From assembly GCF_000731985.1 (NCBI RefSeq), contig NZ_JNCS01000001.1, forward strand, positions 558,001 to 622,000: a stretch of DNA of 64,000 nt. Direction: 5' to 3'. A program made the position numbers and the translations under genes. The stretch is from Natrinema altunense (GTDB taxonomy: Archaea > Halobacteriota > Halobacteria > Halobacteriales > Natrialbaceae). The notes beneath the pieces were generated by a model. The model made no database searches, was not told the origin of the DNA, and was given only the letters and a program-made list of their open reading frames with translations. Each line of letters begins with the position of its first letter. Position 1 is the stretch's first letter. This document shows positions 25,156-32,264 of the stretch, in pieces.

Positions 25156-26190
25156 TCACGACTCCTCCTCTCTGGAAAAGTCACGGACTGCATTCTGTAA
25201 GTGCTGGAACTTGATCGGCTGCAAACGATCGTCCTCAATCGACTCGATGTGAGCCTGTTGAGCCGCGCTCTCAACACAGGACTCCAAGTCACTGCCCGAA
25301 AACCCGTCCGTCGTCTCAGCCACCTCCTGCAATTCCTCTCCTCGAACACGGTGCTCCCTATCCCGGAGATGCACTTTCAATATCTTCCGCCGAGCATCTT
25401 CATCAGGAAGCCCCACTTGGATCTCCTCGTCAAAACGCCCGGATCTACGGATCGCAGAATCAACCTCCTCCAACAGATTCGTCGCCGCAACCACCAAGAT
25501 ATCCTCCCCCTGAACCCGGTCCAAGGACTGAAGCAACTGATTCACCCGCTGCCGCTCCGAATCCGTCTTCACACCCTGCCCACGGTGACCGGCCACCGCA
25601 TCAATCTCATCCAAGAACACCACGCACGGCTGTATTTCCAACGCCTCCTGGAACAATCGCTGGGCCTGCTCCGCCGACTCACCGACATACTTCGACACCA
25701 AGTCAGCCGTATCCACCTCCGCCCACGGATACCCAAGCTCACCACACACCGCCTTCGAGACAAGCGTCTTCCCCGTACCAGGCGGACCATAAAGCAAAAT
25801 CCCGTTCGTAGGAGAGACACCCAAGGCACCCCGATACTCCGTCTCCTGAAACTGAGTGACCACCTGATCCCGCAGCTGACTCTTCAAATCCTCCATCCCA
25901 CCGACATCCGAGAAATCCACATCCGGCGGACTCGAGAAATACGAAGAACCGGTCTCCTGTACAGGAACAGATTCCGTCTGTAATGCCTTGTCAGCTTCCC
26001 GCTCCAACTGTTCTGCCAACTGGTTCAACGCAGAAGCCTTCTCCCTGTTACCCGTCTTCTCCGCAGCCTTACGGTACAGGGAACTACTCCGCTTGAACAG
26101 GCGCGAAGCCTCCTCCTGGTCCTCTACCTCACTGGCTCGGTCACGGAGATCTTTCGCCCGTGACTCATACTCAGATTCAAGCAAAAACAA
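25156..26190 (-). CDS. MIT-AAA ATPase, Vps4/CdvC-like
   Basis: 344 residues. N-terminal three-helix region (residues 5-70, with AKDLRDRASEVEDQEEASRL and LYRKAAEK) has the spacing of a MIT domain. The AAA module follows: Walker A GPPGTGKT (135-142), Walker B VVFLDEID (190-197), and the second region of homology ending RRSGRFDEEI with arginine fingers. This matches Vps4/katanin/CdvC-class meiotic-clade ATPases, which disassemble ESCRT-III filaments. TTG start preceded by GGGTGG. The upstream gene in the operon is a coiled-coil protein with an ESCRT-III-like outline. Confidence 0.75.
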   Translation of the reverse strand: MFLLESEYESRAKDLRDRASEVEDQEEASRLFKRSSSLYRKAAEKTGNREKASALNQLAEQLEREADKALQTESVPVQETGSSYFSSPPDVDFSDVGGMEDLKSQLRDQVVTQFQETEYRGALGVSPTNGILLYGPPGTGKTLVSKAVCGELGYPWAEVDTADLVSKYVGESAEQAQRLFQEALEIQPCVVFLDEIDAVAGHRGQGVKTDSERQRVNQLLQSLDRVQGEDILVVAATNLLEEVDSAIRRSGRFDEEIQVGLPDEDARRKILKVHLRDREHRVRGEELQEVAETTDGFSGSDLESCVESAAQQAHIESIEDDRLQPIKFQHLQNAVRDFSREEES

Positions 26191-26202
26191 CCACCCTGAG
26201 GA

Positions 26203-26883
26203 TTACAGGTCTTCCAGGTCCTGCCGGATCTGTTCATCCAACTCATCATCCCGATTACCTTGGTCACCGCCGGCGAGCTCATCGACTTCCTGCTGAATCT
26301 GCTCCGCCTCCATCGTATCCCCTTCATCCATCAGCTCCTGGTACGGCGGTTCGGTATCGCCTGCCACCTGCTGACTCCGCTGCAACTGATCCCTGACCTT
26401 CTCCCGCTCCCTGTTCTCGAAGCTGTTGTCCTCGATGGAAGAGGAGACGTCGTCGACAGGCATCTCGGTCACATCGATATCGAACCCGAGATCCTCAACC
26501 CGTTTAGCCAGTTTCTCCTTGACCGCCTCCACATCCATCACAGCCAAGGTTTCCTGACCGTTCGCAACCTGCTCCGAGATCTCCTGGAACTGGTCACGGT
26601 ACGTCTTGTAGCCGTTAGCCTTCCGATAGTGCCTACGCTTCTCAGCACCCTCCGACTGCAAAGCCTCACGGAAATGCAACTTCGCCTTCCGCTCCGCCTT
26701 CTCAATCTCCTTGTCCAAATGACTCAGGAACTCCTCCCGCTCCTCAACATCGCCACGGATCTCCTCGTGACTGTATCCTGAATCAAGGACCTCGGAATCT
26801 TCTTCCTGTTCATCTTGCTGTTCCTGATTCTTCTCCAGGCCCACCAGTCTACGGACATCGGGACGTAGCTGAAACAGTGTCAT
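26203..26883 (-). CDS. ESCRT-III-like coiled-coil protein (candidate)
   Basis: 226 residues, cytoplasmic. A long charged helical hairpin (about residues 40-150) contains the basic stretch RRHYRKANGYKTYRDQ and a turn, resembling the core of Snf7/CdvB proteins. After a linker the C-terminus has a helix (EAEQIQQEVDELA) and ends DDELDEQIRQDLEDL, similar to the last helix and the MIM1 tail that binds MIT domains. The neighbouring gene is a MIT-AAA ATPase, which makes the reading attractive. Generic coiled coil remains the alternative. Confidence 0.5.
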   Translation of the reverse strand: MTLFQLRPDVRRLVGLEKNQEQQDEQEEDSEVLDSGYSHEEIRGDVEEREEFLSHLDKEIEKAERKAKLHFREALQSEGAEKRRHYRKANGYKTYRDQFQEISEQVANGQETLAVMDVEAVKEKLAKRVEDLGFDIDVTEMPVDDVSSSIEDNSFENREREKVRDQLQRSQQVAGDTEPPYQELMDEGDTMEAEQIQQEVDELAGGDQGNRDDELDEQIRQDLEDL

Positions 26884-26895
26884 AGCCCTTTTTTC

Positions 26896-27231
26896 TTACA
26901 GTTGCGGCGTAGTGATCTCACGATACTCCTCACCAGTCTCCTCCTCTTCGTCCTCACCGTCTCTGCTCTGGGTTGCTTGACTGGTGCTGTCCGGAACAGG
27001 CTCGAACAGGACGACACCCGCAGTGAAAACTGCGAACGCCGAACCCATCAAGAGCAACAGCAACTCTCCACGGATCCCTGACTCGATCACCATCGCTGCT
27101 ACCCCTGCGAAACCGATCCCGGTCACCGCGGTAACAGCAACCCGGCCTGTCGCCGTTCCATACACCGCGACCAGGAACAGGACTCCTGCGAGCCCTCCCA
27201 GGACAGCCGATCCGATTGCCATTTGAACCAT
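26896..27231 (-). CDS. Small membrane protein with acidic tail, 111 aa
   Basis: Three to four membrane helices in the first 80 residues (starting IGSAVLGGLAGVLFLVAVYG) and an acidic cytoplasmic tail of 30 residues. It is the first gene of the operon with the ESCRT-III-like and Vps4-like genes (12-bp gaps), so it may recruit them to the membrane. No family recognised. Confidence 0.6.
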   Translation of the reverse strand: MVQMAIGSAVLGGLAGVLFLVAVYGTATGRVAVTAVTGIGFAGVAAMVIESGIRGELLLLLMGSAFAVFTAGVVLFEPVPDSTSQATQSRDGEDEEEETGEEYREITTPQL

Positions 27232-27378
27232 ACCTGTGTCTCAACCTCTCCACCTCAACCTACGGACATCCAAGAAGTTAAGGCTTATCCAAATTTAGGT
27301 ATAAACCAAAAAAGAGAGATAACCGTCACAGGCTTCTTCGCAAATGTATTAAGGCGCGTCGGACGGACGATACGGCTA

Positions 27379-27843
27379 ATGGGGTTTGAATCGCGTTCAG
27401 AAGACGAACTCGAAGACCTGGCAGGAATATACAAAGGACTCTCCCACGAAGCCCGTCTCGCCATACTCTACGGCCTAAGCGAAGACGCATCCCTCAACCA
27501 GATCAGCGACTTCCTCAGCATCACACGCGGAGCTCTCCAAGACCACATCGAAATGCTGCTCGACGCCGAACTCATCTACCGCCCCACCGACTCCGGCAAG
27601 ACATACGACCTGACACCCCTGGGAGAACACCTCATCAAACAACTCGAAGACAACGAAGACGATGTACTGGAAGCGCTCGAAGAACTCGAAGAAGCAGAAA
27701 CCAGACTGGAGGAAGACTACCAAGCCCAGCTAAGCGGTGTAGAAGACGAAGACCTCGTCGACGACAAGAAACTCGAGAGAAAAATCCACACCGAGAAATG
27801 GGAAGAAGTCGCTGAAAAAATCCGCAACCTCCTCAACAGATGA
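27379..27843 (+). CDS. ArsR-like winged-helix regulator with coiled coil
   Basis: 154 residues from ATG 27379; the longer frame upstream crosses the promoter. Residues 18-90 form an ArsR-type winged helix (LSHEARLAILYGL; recognition segment SITRGALQDHIEMLLDAELI), followed by an acidic coiled coil. Divergent from the membrane/ESCRT-like operon and probably its regulator. A TATA-like GTATTAAGG lies about 30 bases upstream, so the mRNA may be leaderless. Confidence 0.65.
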   Translation: MGFESRSEDELEDLAGIYKGLSHEARLAILYGLSEDASLNQISDFLSITRGALQDHIEMLLDAELIYRPTDSGKTYDLTPLGEHLIKQLEDNEDDVLEALEELEEAETRLEEDYQAQLSGVEDEDLVDDKKLERKIHTEKWEEVAEKIRNLLNR

Positions 27844-28139
27844 CCAGCGACGAAAACCTGGAACACCGGAGAATCAGTAAAGAAGAATGGAACCAATTCT
27901 CTGAACAAAGAAAGGTCAGCTTCGTTCAGTCCCAGGACGCCGTCATCAGAGTCAAAGAAACCGGGGAGAACATCACTCCCTGCCACCTGAAAGACGACAC
28001 CATCTGCACACAGGAAGTCCTGGAAACCCACGACGACGGATCCCCGAAAGTAATCGGCTGCACAGAACCACGATACTCCAAAACCGAAGCACCCGAAGAC
28101 TGTAGCAACTGCCCTCTATACCCGACACAAGAGTACTGA
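27840..28139 (+). CDS. Small Cys-rich protein, 99 aa
   Basis: ATGA overlap with the regulator. Five cysteines (C48, C56, then C74, C88, C91 with CSNC) suggest a metal site. Otherwise unrecognised. It converges on the minus-strand operon ending at 28150. Confidence 0.55.
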   Translation: MTSDENLEHRRISKEEWNQFSEQRKVSFVQSQDAVIRVKETGENITPCHLKDDTICTQEVLETHDDGSPKVIGCTEPRYSKTEAPEDCSNCPLYPTQEY

Positions 28140-28149
28140 CCCGAACCCC

Positions 28150-28467
28150 TCACATACTGTCCTCGACAATCTCATCGATCTTCTGAAAATCCACGACCTC
28201 ACCAACGTCGACATCGTACTCAGCAACAGCCTTCACACCCTCCTCTGGCCGAGTATACAGCAGGTCATACCTCAGGTCACCACCAGTCTCTATCGAAAAG
28301 TACGGATCCGTGCTGTCCCTGACCGTGTGGCCGTAATCCTCAGCCTGGTCAACAACGATCTTCTGCATCGTATCTATGTCGAACTCTTCCGGCCACTGAT
28401 ACTGCTGGTCAAGGATTATCGTACCACCAGCCGGCGCATTCCGGTCAGGATCATATTCCAGTTCTAT
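28150..28467 (-). CDS. Hypothetical protein, apparent ATA start, 105 aa
   Basis: The frame continues 33 codons upstream of the first ATG (28368) with coding character (ELEYDPDRNAPAGGTIILDQ) up to the stop of the previous gene. It opens at ATA 28467, five bases after GGGTGAT, the same spacing as the GTA start at 25097. From ATG 28368 it would lose a conserved-looking N-terminus. Unknown function. Confidence 0.5.
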   Translation of the reverse strand: MELEYDPDRNAPAGGTIILDQQYQWPEEFDIDTMQKIVVDQAEDYGHTVRDSTDPYFSIETGGDLRYDLLYTRPEEGVKAVAEYDVDVGEVVDFQKIDEIVEDSM

Positions 28468-28473
28468 CGTGAA

Positions 28474-28935
28474 TCACCCTTCTACTCGGGTCGGTACCCA
28501 GTACGGCTCATCGTTGCTGAACTTCACCGTTCTCTCCAGTTCGACGTCCTCCAGGTACTCGTCGACAGCTTCCTCAGCTGCATCAACCGTGATCGCACCC
28601 GCTCTGGTACTGTTGTACCGGACATCCATCACGGGACCATACCCGCGTTTGTTAAACACTCCTGCACGGCTGCTCCATGGACCCTTCAACGTCACATCCT
28701 CACCGTCAACCGTCGTGATATCGAAGTGACGGCCACTGTACCCGTCCTGCTGACCACCATCCCAGGCAAAGTAGGAGACAAAACCGTCGTCGCTTTCCGC
28801 GTACCAAAGACCCTCTTCTACTGAGCCTTCATACTGGAGCTCATCGATAGTAGGGATATCCTCAGCAGTCAAATGAAGCCGAGGATCATTCGCAACATCC
28901 TCCTTCCAATCAACTTCAGCGTCGTAGATTTCGAT
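28474..28935 (-). CDS. Hypothetical protein, apparent ATC start, 153 aa
   Basis: The frame opens immediately after the stop of the TnpB fusion with ATC GAA ATC TAC, eight bases after GGTGGTG; the first usual start codon is TTG 28872, 21 codons later. The product is acidic with a WGGQQ-like aromatic beta region (FVSYFAWDGGQQDGYSGRHF) and ends in a beta-rich domain. Unknown function. Confidence 0.5.
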   Translation of the reverse strand: MEIYDAEVDWKEDVANDPRLHLTAEDIPTIDELQYEGSVEEGLWYAESDDGFVSYFAWDGGQQDGYSGRHFDITTVDGEDVTLKGPWSSRAGVFNKRGYGPVMDVRYNSTRAGAITVDAAEEAVDEYLEDVELERTVKFSNDEPYWVPTRVEG

Positions 28936-30465
28936 TCAGGCACCACCCTCGTCGAGCATTTCTGAAACCGGTTCGAGATCTGCTTCCTCCCGGGCACGGT
29001 CCACGGTCTCCAAACTGGCAGAAGGACCCTTACTCAGAAACACCGCCTTCTTCGCATCAAAGTACAAATCCTCCGGGATACTGTAATCGTCGAGAACCTC
29101 CTCAATCAACTCTTCCTGCCTATCAGCATCCAGATAATGCCTAAGGTAAGTTGGAGGACTATCTGTGACTGCGTCACCTGGATCCAACTCACTGTGAACT
29201 ACCCGCCACCATCTCTCCGCTATGCTTCGAGGTGGAAGGGGGCTTCCTGTTTCGACCACGGTACTTGCAGACACATCACAGAAAGATTCTGAGTTCTTTG
29301 TGTCCGCAGCGGTACCAGTGTCCGCAGGCGTAACTTCGGCCTGTCCCTTGCCTACAATCTCTGACTCTTCAATCCCTTTTCTAAGGATGTTCCTTGCGGC
29401 ATTGAAGTCCCTATCTGTTTCATAACCGCACGATGGGCAACTATGCTTCCTTTGCCACAGTTTTTTATCTGTCTTGACTGCGCACTTGGAGCACTCTTTA
29501 GTGGTGTCTTTGGGGTCTACCAGGATGACTTCTGTACCGGCGCTCTCAGCCTTGTACAGAAGCATCTGGATAAACGTCCTCCACGCAGAGTCCATCGTAT
29601 TCTTACTGTTCTTCTGTCCCTGCACCATGTCGCTGACGTTTAAATCCTCTACAGCTATTATATCGTACTTGTTGACGTATGCAGTAGAGAGCTTATGCAG
29701 GAAATCGGTACGACGGTTCTTCACCCGCTTATGAACTCTAGCCAGTTCCTTTCGTTGCTTCTCGTAGTTGTTACTGCCTTTCTCTTTCCTGCTCAGGTTT
29801 CTCTGCTCTTTCTGCAATCGCTCCTCTGCTTTCTCTACGTTCTTCGGGTGTTCAATACGGTTGCCGTCACTGTCAACTGCAAAGTGAGTTATACCAAGAT
29901 CAATTCCAACAACCGATTTCTCCGAATCACTATCAGTTACAGAAATATTTGGCTCATCGTGCTCTGTTTGAAAAATAGCAAACCAGTCACCAGCACTGTC
30001 TTTCTTGACGATGATGCCTTTGACCTCTCCCCTGATTTCCCGGTGTAGTCGGATTGGGATTTTCCCGATCTTGGAGAGCTGGAGAAGATCTAACCTGGTA
30101 TCTGTTTCTTTGACCTGGAAACCGGACTGGTTGTATTCAATGGTTTTGAACCATCCCTTGCCCTTGTATCGTAGTTTACCAACTTTGTACCCGTTCTTTT
30201 TCTGCTCGGAAAGAGATTTTAGGTTGTCATAGAGCTGTGTGACTACTCGTTGTAAGACCTTGCTGTGGACTTGCTTGAGTTCCTGCCACTCGTCTTTGAG
30301 TTCTGGTAGCCGATTGTGCATCTCGTATTTTGATGGGATTTCGCTGGCTTCGTTGAGTTGTTCGAGGAAGTGGTTGTAGGTTTGGCGGCACAGTTCCAGG
30401 TGCTTCTCCAGTTCCTCTTCGTCCTCTTCTGAGGGGTAGAGCCGGTATTTTCTGCTTCGGTTAAT
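28936..30465 (-). CDS. tnpB: IS1341-type TnpB fused to an element gene
   Basis: TnpB RNA-guided nuclease family: RuvC Asp in VVGIDLGITHF, Glu in IIAVEDLNVSDM, zinc ribbon CSKC ... CPSC, last Asp in DRDFNAARNIL. The N-terminus RKYRLYPSEEDEEELEKHLEL is intact but its frame opens at ATT 30465, seven bases after AGGTGAAT; no usual start exists before Met 30321. After the normal TnpB end (near VVETGSPLPPRS) the frame continues for about 100 residues of unrelated acidic sequence, evidently the 3' part of an element gene into which the transposon inserted. Confidence 0.7.
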   Translation of the reverse strand: MNRSRKYRLYPSEEDEEELEKHLELCRQTYNHFLEQLNEASEIPSKYEMHNRLPELKDEWQELKQVHSKVLQRVVTQLYDNLKSLSEQKKNGYKVGKLRYKGKGWFKTIEYNQSGFQVKETDTRLDLLQLSKIGKIPIRLHREIRGEVKGIIVKKDSAGDWFAIFQTEHDEPNISVTDSDSEKSVVGIDLGITHFAVDSDGNRIEHPKNVEKAEERLQKEQRNLSRKEKGSNNYEKQRKELARVHKRVKNRRTDFLHKLSTAYVNKYDIIAVEDLNVSDMVQGQKNSKNTMDSAWRTFIQMLLYKAESAGTEVILVDPKDTTKECSKCAVKTDKKLWQRKHSCPSCGYETDRDFNAARNILRKGIEESEIVGKGQAEVTPADTGTAADTKNSESFCDVSASTVVETGSPLPPRSIAERWWRVVHSELDPGDAVTDSPPTYLRHYLDADRQEELIEEVLDDYSIPEDLYFDAKKAVFLSKGPSASLETVDRAREEADLEPVSEMLDEGGA

Positions 30466-30652
30466 TCAGTATTCACCTGTGCTGCATTTTCTGGATTTCA
30501 TCCCGTGTGATTTCCCGGACCCGTTCTTCTGTCATCGGTTCTTCTGTGAGTCCGAGTAGTCGGTCGAGTGCTTCCATCCAGGTTTCGTGTTTTTTCTTGT
30601 TGTCACTGACATACTCTTCTGCCTCATCAGTGACTCTCTTGGTCACACTCAT
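29230..30652 (-). mobile_element. IS200/IS605-family (IS1341-type) insertion, approximate ends
   Basis: The unit holds only TnpB plus a small upstream gene, with no TnpA transposase. Ends are approximate because this family lacks terminal inverted repeats; the left limit is set where TnpB similarity ends. Confidence 0.5.
30473..30652 (-). CDS. Small regulator-like protein upstream of TnpB, 59 aa
   Basis: ATG start, probably leaderless, 59 residues: basic N-terminus, helix with TWMEALDRLLGL, and helix with REITRDEIQKM. Similar short antitoxin- or CopG-like genes often precede tnpB in haloarchaea. Its TGA lies in the ribosome-binding sequence of tnpB. Confidence 0.5.
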   Translation of the reverse strand: MSVTKRVTDEAEEYVSDNKKKHETWMEALDRLLGLTEEPMTEERVREITRDEIQKMQHR

Positions 30653-30664
30653 AACGAAACAATA

Positions 30665-30690
30665 AGTTACAACTTTTTTATATGCGGTGG
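30665..30690 (-). promoter_or_regulatory. TATA box of the TnpB unit
   Basis: Minus-strand CGCATATAAAAAAGTTGTAA, the same TATAAAAAAGTT core as at 22864 and 23571, about 26 bases before ATG 30652. Confidence 0.6.
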
Positions 30691-30717
30691 TGATTCATCC
30701 CACTACCTAATCAAAGA

Positions 30718-30837
30718 TTAGAAAGGGGCCTTCTCACCTGTCTGGCAATCCAGACCCGGCGTAGCCTCCTCATAGAGAGTATCAAGGATTTCAAAATACG
30801 CGTCCTCCCACTCCTCCTGAACATCCTCAAGCAACAC
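30718..30837 (-). CDS. Small acidic protein, 39 aa
   Basis: GTG start sharing one base with the upstream TAG after the repeated junction (30834-30851). The product begins MLLEDVQEEWEDAYFEIL and is one amphipathic helix plus a short tail with one cysteine. Real because it follows the operon's junction rule; function unknown. Confidence 0.5.
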   Translation of the reverse strand: MLLEDVQEEWEDAYFEILDTLYEEATPGLDCQTGEKAPF

Positions 30838-31040
30838 TACCGGTTCTCACCTCCATCTGACTCGAACCAATTTGATGCAGCATACATGAGCAAAGGAGGT
30901 ACAACTACAACAACCAGAACCATCGTGGAGAACCGGGGGAAGTCAGTAAATACTGTGTAAAGATATAGCGGGACAATTGCTACGAAAAGAGAAGCCGCAA
31001 ATACACCAAACCAGTACATGAAGGCTTCATCCAGATCCAC
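30837..31040 (-). CDS. Two-helix membrane protein, 67 aa
   Basis: GTG start after the repeated junction (31037-31054), ending GENR. Two membrane helices (about 8-30 and 38-57). One of three consecutive small membrane proteins in this operon. Confidence 0.6.
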   Translation of the reverse strand: MDLDEAFMYWFGVFAASLFVAIVPLYLYTVFTDFPRFSTMVLVVVVVPPLLMYAASNWFESDGGENR

Positions 31041-31309
31041 TACCGGCTTTCACCCCTGTTTTCTTCTCGGAGTTCCTGTATTCTCTTCTCCAGCCTCTCA
31101 TCAGCTACTCTGTGCAAAAACACGCCCAGATATACAAATAGGAGTCCGGCGATGAAAACGATAAGCATCTGCCCATCACTCAGGGCCGGGATAGTGCTCC
31201 AGTCAAAGAACTGGAGGATTACCAGAAGCCCCAGCTGAATGCCTGTGAGAACCAGACCAATTCCTACACCGCCGATTCCAATCGTCTTCCACTTAAACCA
31301 GTCAACCAC
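31040..31309 (-). CDS. Two-helix membrane protein, 89 aa
   Basis: GTG start after the repeated junction (31306-31323), ending GESR. Two membrane helices (about 10-33 and 45-66) and a charged cytoplasmic helix. Unknown function; probably part of a membrane complex with its neighbours. Confidence 0.6.
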   Translation of the reverse strand: MVDWFKWKTIGIGGVGIGLVLTGIQLGLLVILQFFDWSTIPALSDGQMLIVFIAGLLFVYLGVFLHRVADERLEKRIQELREENRGESR

Positions 31310-31593
31310 TACCGACTCTCACCTCCAGTTGATGTATTAGCATACGGCGTTTCAGGTTCTACATATTGACTGTAAAATACGGTCACACCATCCGGTCTCT
31401 CACAGGTTACTTGGAGGTACCCGTCAGTCCCATAGGAGAAAGTAGAGTATTTCCAAGACTCGTTCTGGTACTTGCAGAACTCCTCCATAGCCTGCGTTTC
31501 CCAAGCTAACTCATCTCCAGTTAACACACCTAAGGCGAAGGCCATTCCAGCAACAACCACTAACCGATAAATTAGCTCTGTATCAATTTTCAC
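31309..31593 (-). CDS. Single-pass or secreted small protein, 94 aa
   Basis: GTG start. One hydrophobic segment at the N-terminus (LVVVAGMAFALGVLTG), then an external domain with two cysteines (FCKYQ and VTCERP) that could form a disulfide. Ends GESR from the repeated junction. Likely anchored outside the cell. Confidence 0.55.
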   Translation of the reverse strand: MKIDTELIYRLVVVAGMAFALGVLTGDELAWETQAMEEFCKYQNESWKYSTFSYGTDGYLQVTCERPDGVTVFYSQYVEPETPYANTSTGGESR

Positions 31594-31606
31594 TTTCTCT
31601 CACCCT

Positions 31607-31861
31607 CTAATAAGGAAGCCAGAGAGGAACTCCGGCCACACTTAGATAACATTCTGTATCTGATTTTGAACACAGATCTCTGAACTGGACGTGATATCCG
31701 GATTCAGTTATGCCACCTGTCTCACCCAGCTTAGTTACTGCGCCCAGTGTAGAAACTCCGGACCATTCCATCATAGCCCCAGAACCTTCCTCAGCTCGTA
31801 CCTGCGCTATAGGCGCTAACAATATCAATAGAATCGCTACTAAAGCGAGTACAGATTTCAC
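31607..31861 (-). CDS. Small exported protein, 84 aa
   Basis: Start set at GTG 31861, giving a clean signal peptide (VLALVAILLILLAPIAQVRA) followed by a 60-residue external domain with two cysteines. A longer in-frame version would put the signal inside the protein. Unknown function. Confidence 0.55.
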   Translation of the reverse strand: MKSVLALVAILLILLAPIAQVRAEEGSGAMMEWSGVSTLGAVTKLGETGGITESGYHVQFRDLCSKSDTECYLSVAGVPLWLPY

Positions 31862-31868
31862 TACTTGA

Positions 31869-32024
31869 TCACTTTCCGAAGTAGATGTCCTGGTTATCTG
31901 CTTCACCAGCTTGTCGCTTGTACCGGTTGACAGCTCTCTCCTCAGGACCAAGACTTGACTCCTCTCGGTTTTCTCCCGATTCGGCGGGTTCAGATGCTTC
32001 TACCAGTACTTTCTGCGTATCCAT
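31869..32024 (-). CDS. Small polar protein, 51 aa
   Basis: ATG 32024, ends seven bases before the exported protein. Very polar, E/S-rich with a basic middle. First gene of the small membrane-protein operon. A TATA-like TTATTTAAAAT is about 45 bases upstream. Confidence 0.45.
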   Translation of the reverse strand: MDTQKVLVEASEPAESGENREESSLGPEERAVNRYKRQAGEADNQDIYFGK

Positions 32025-32062
32025 TATGACAAGTACACCTCTTCAACCACGAATTGTGTAAG

Positions 32063-32097
32063 ACATTTTAAATAAGTTCGGTGTACGGTGAACACCC
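32063..32097 (-). promoter_or_regulatory. TATA-like box and inverted repeat
   Basis: Minus strand: GGTGT-TCACCGT-ACACC (32081-32097) precedes TTATTTAAAAT. The inverted repeat just upstream of the TATA box would suit an activator or repressor site for the small membrane-protein operon. Confidence 0.4.
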
Positions 32098-32129
32098 TCC
32101 GTGTGCGAAAAGAAAAATGGAGGATGGAA

Positions 32130-32264
32130 TCACCCCTGGTCAAGAGTGATTTCCACCGAACCAGACTCCAGTAACTCCTCCACTTCATCCGGAGAAAGCC
32201 AGACAGCAGCACCAATCGAATCCCCTGTCTGATCCTTCACCGGCTTCACATCGTGTCCAGCGAT
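32130..32264 (-). CDS. Small protein after integrase, apparent ATC start, 44 aa
   Basis: It follows the integrase through a copy of the repeated junction in which stop TAA and start ATC share one base, as TAG and GTG do elsewhere. Product contains AVWLSPDEVEELLESG, an acidic helix. From GTG 32249 it would be 39 residues. Possibly an accessory of the recombinase. Confidence 0.45.
   Translation of the reverse strand: MAGHDVKPVKDQTGDSIGAAVWLSPDEVEELLESGSVEITLDQG

Noticed and set aside
30243-30476. Frameshifted N-terminus of TnpB from GTG 30476
   Set aside because: That frame gives unrelated sequence, whereas the TnpB frame is intact from ATT 30465 with proper ribosome-binding sequence, so no frameshift is needed. 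A one-base deletion remains possible.
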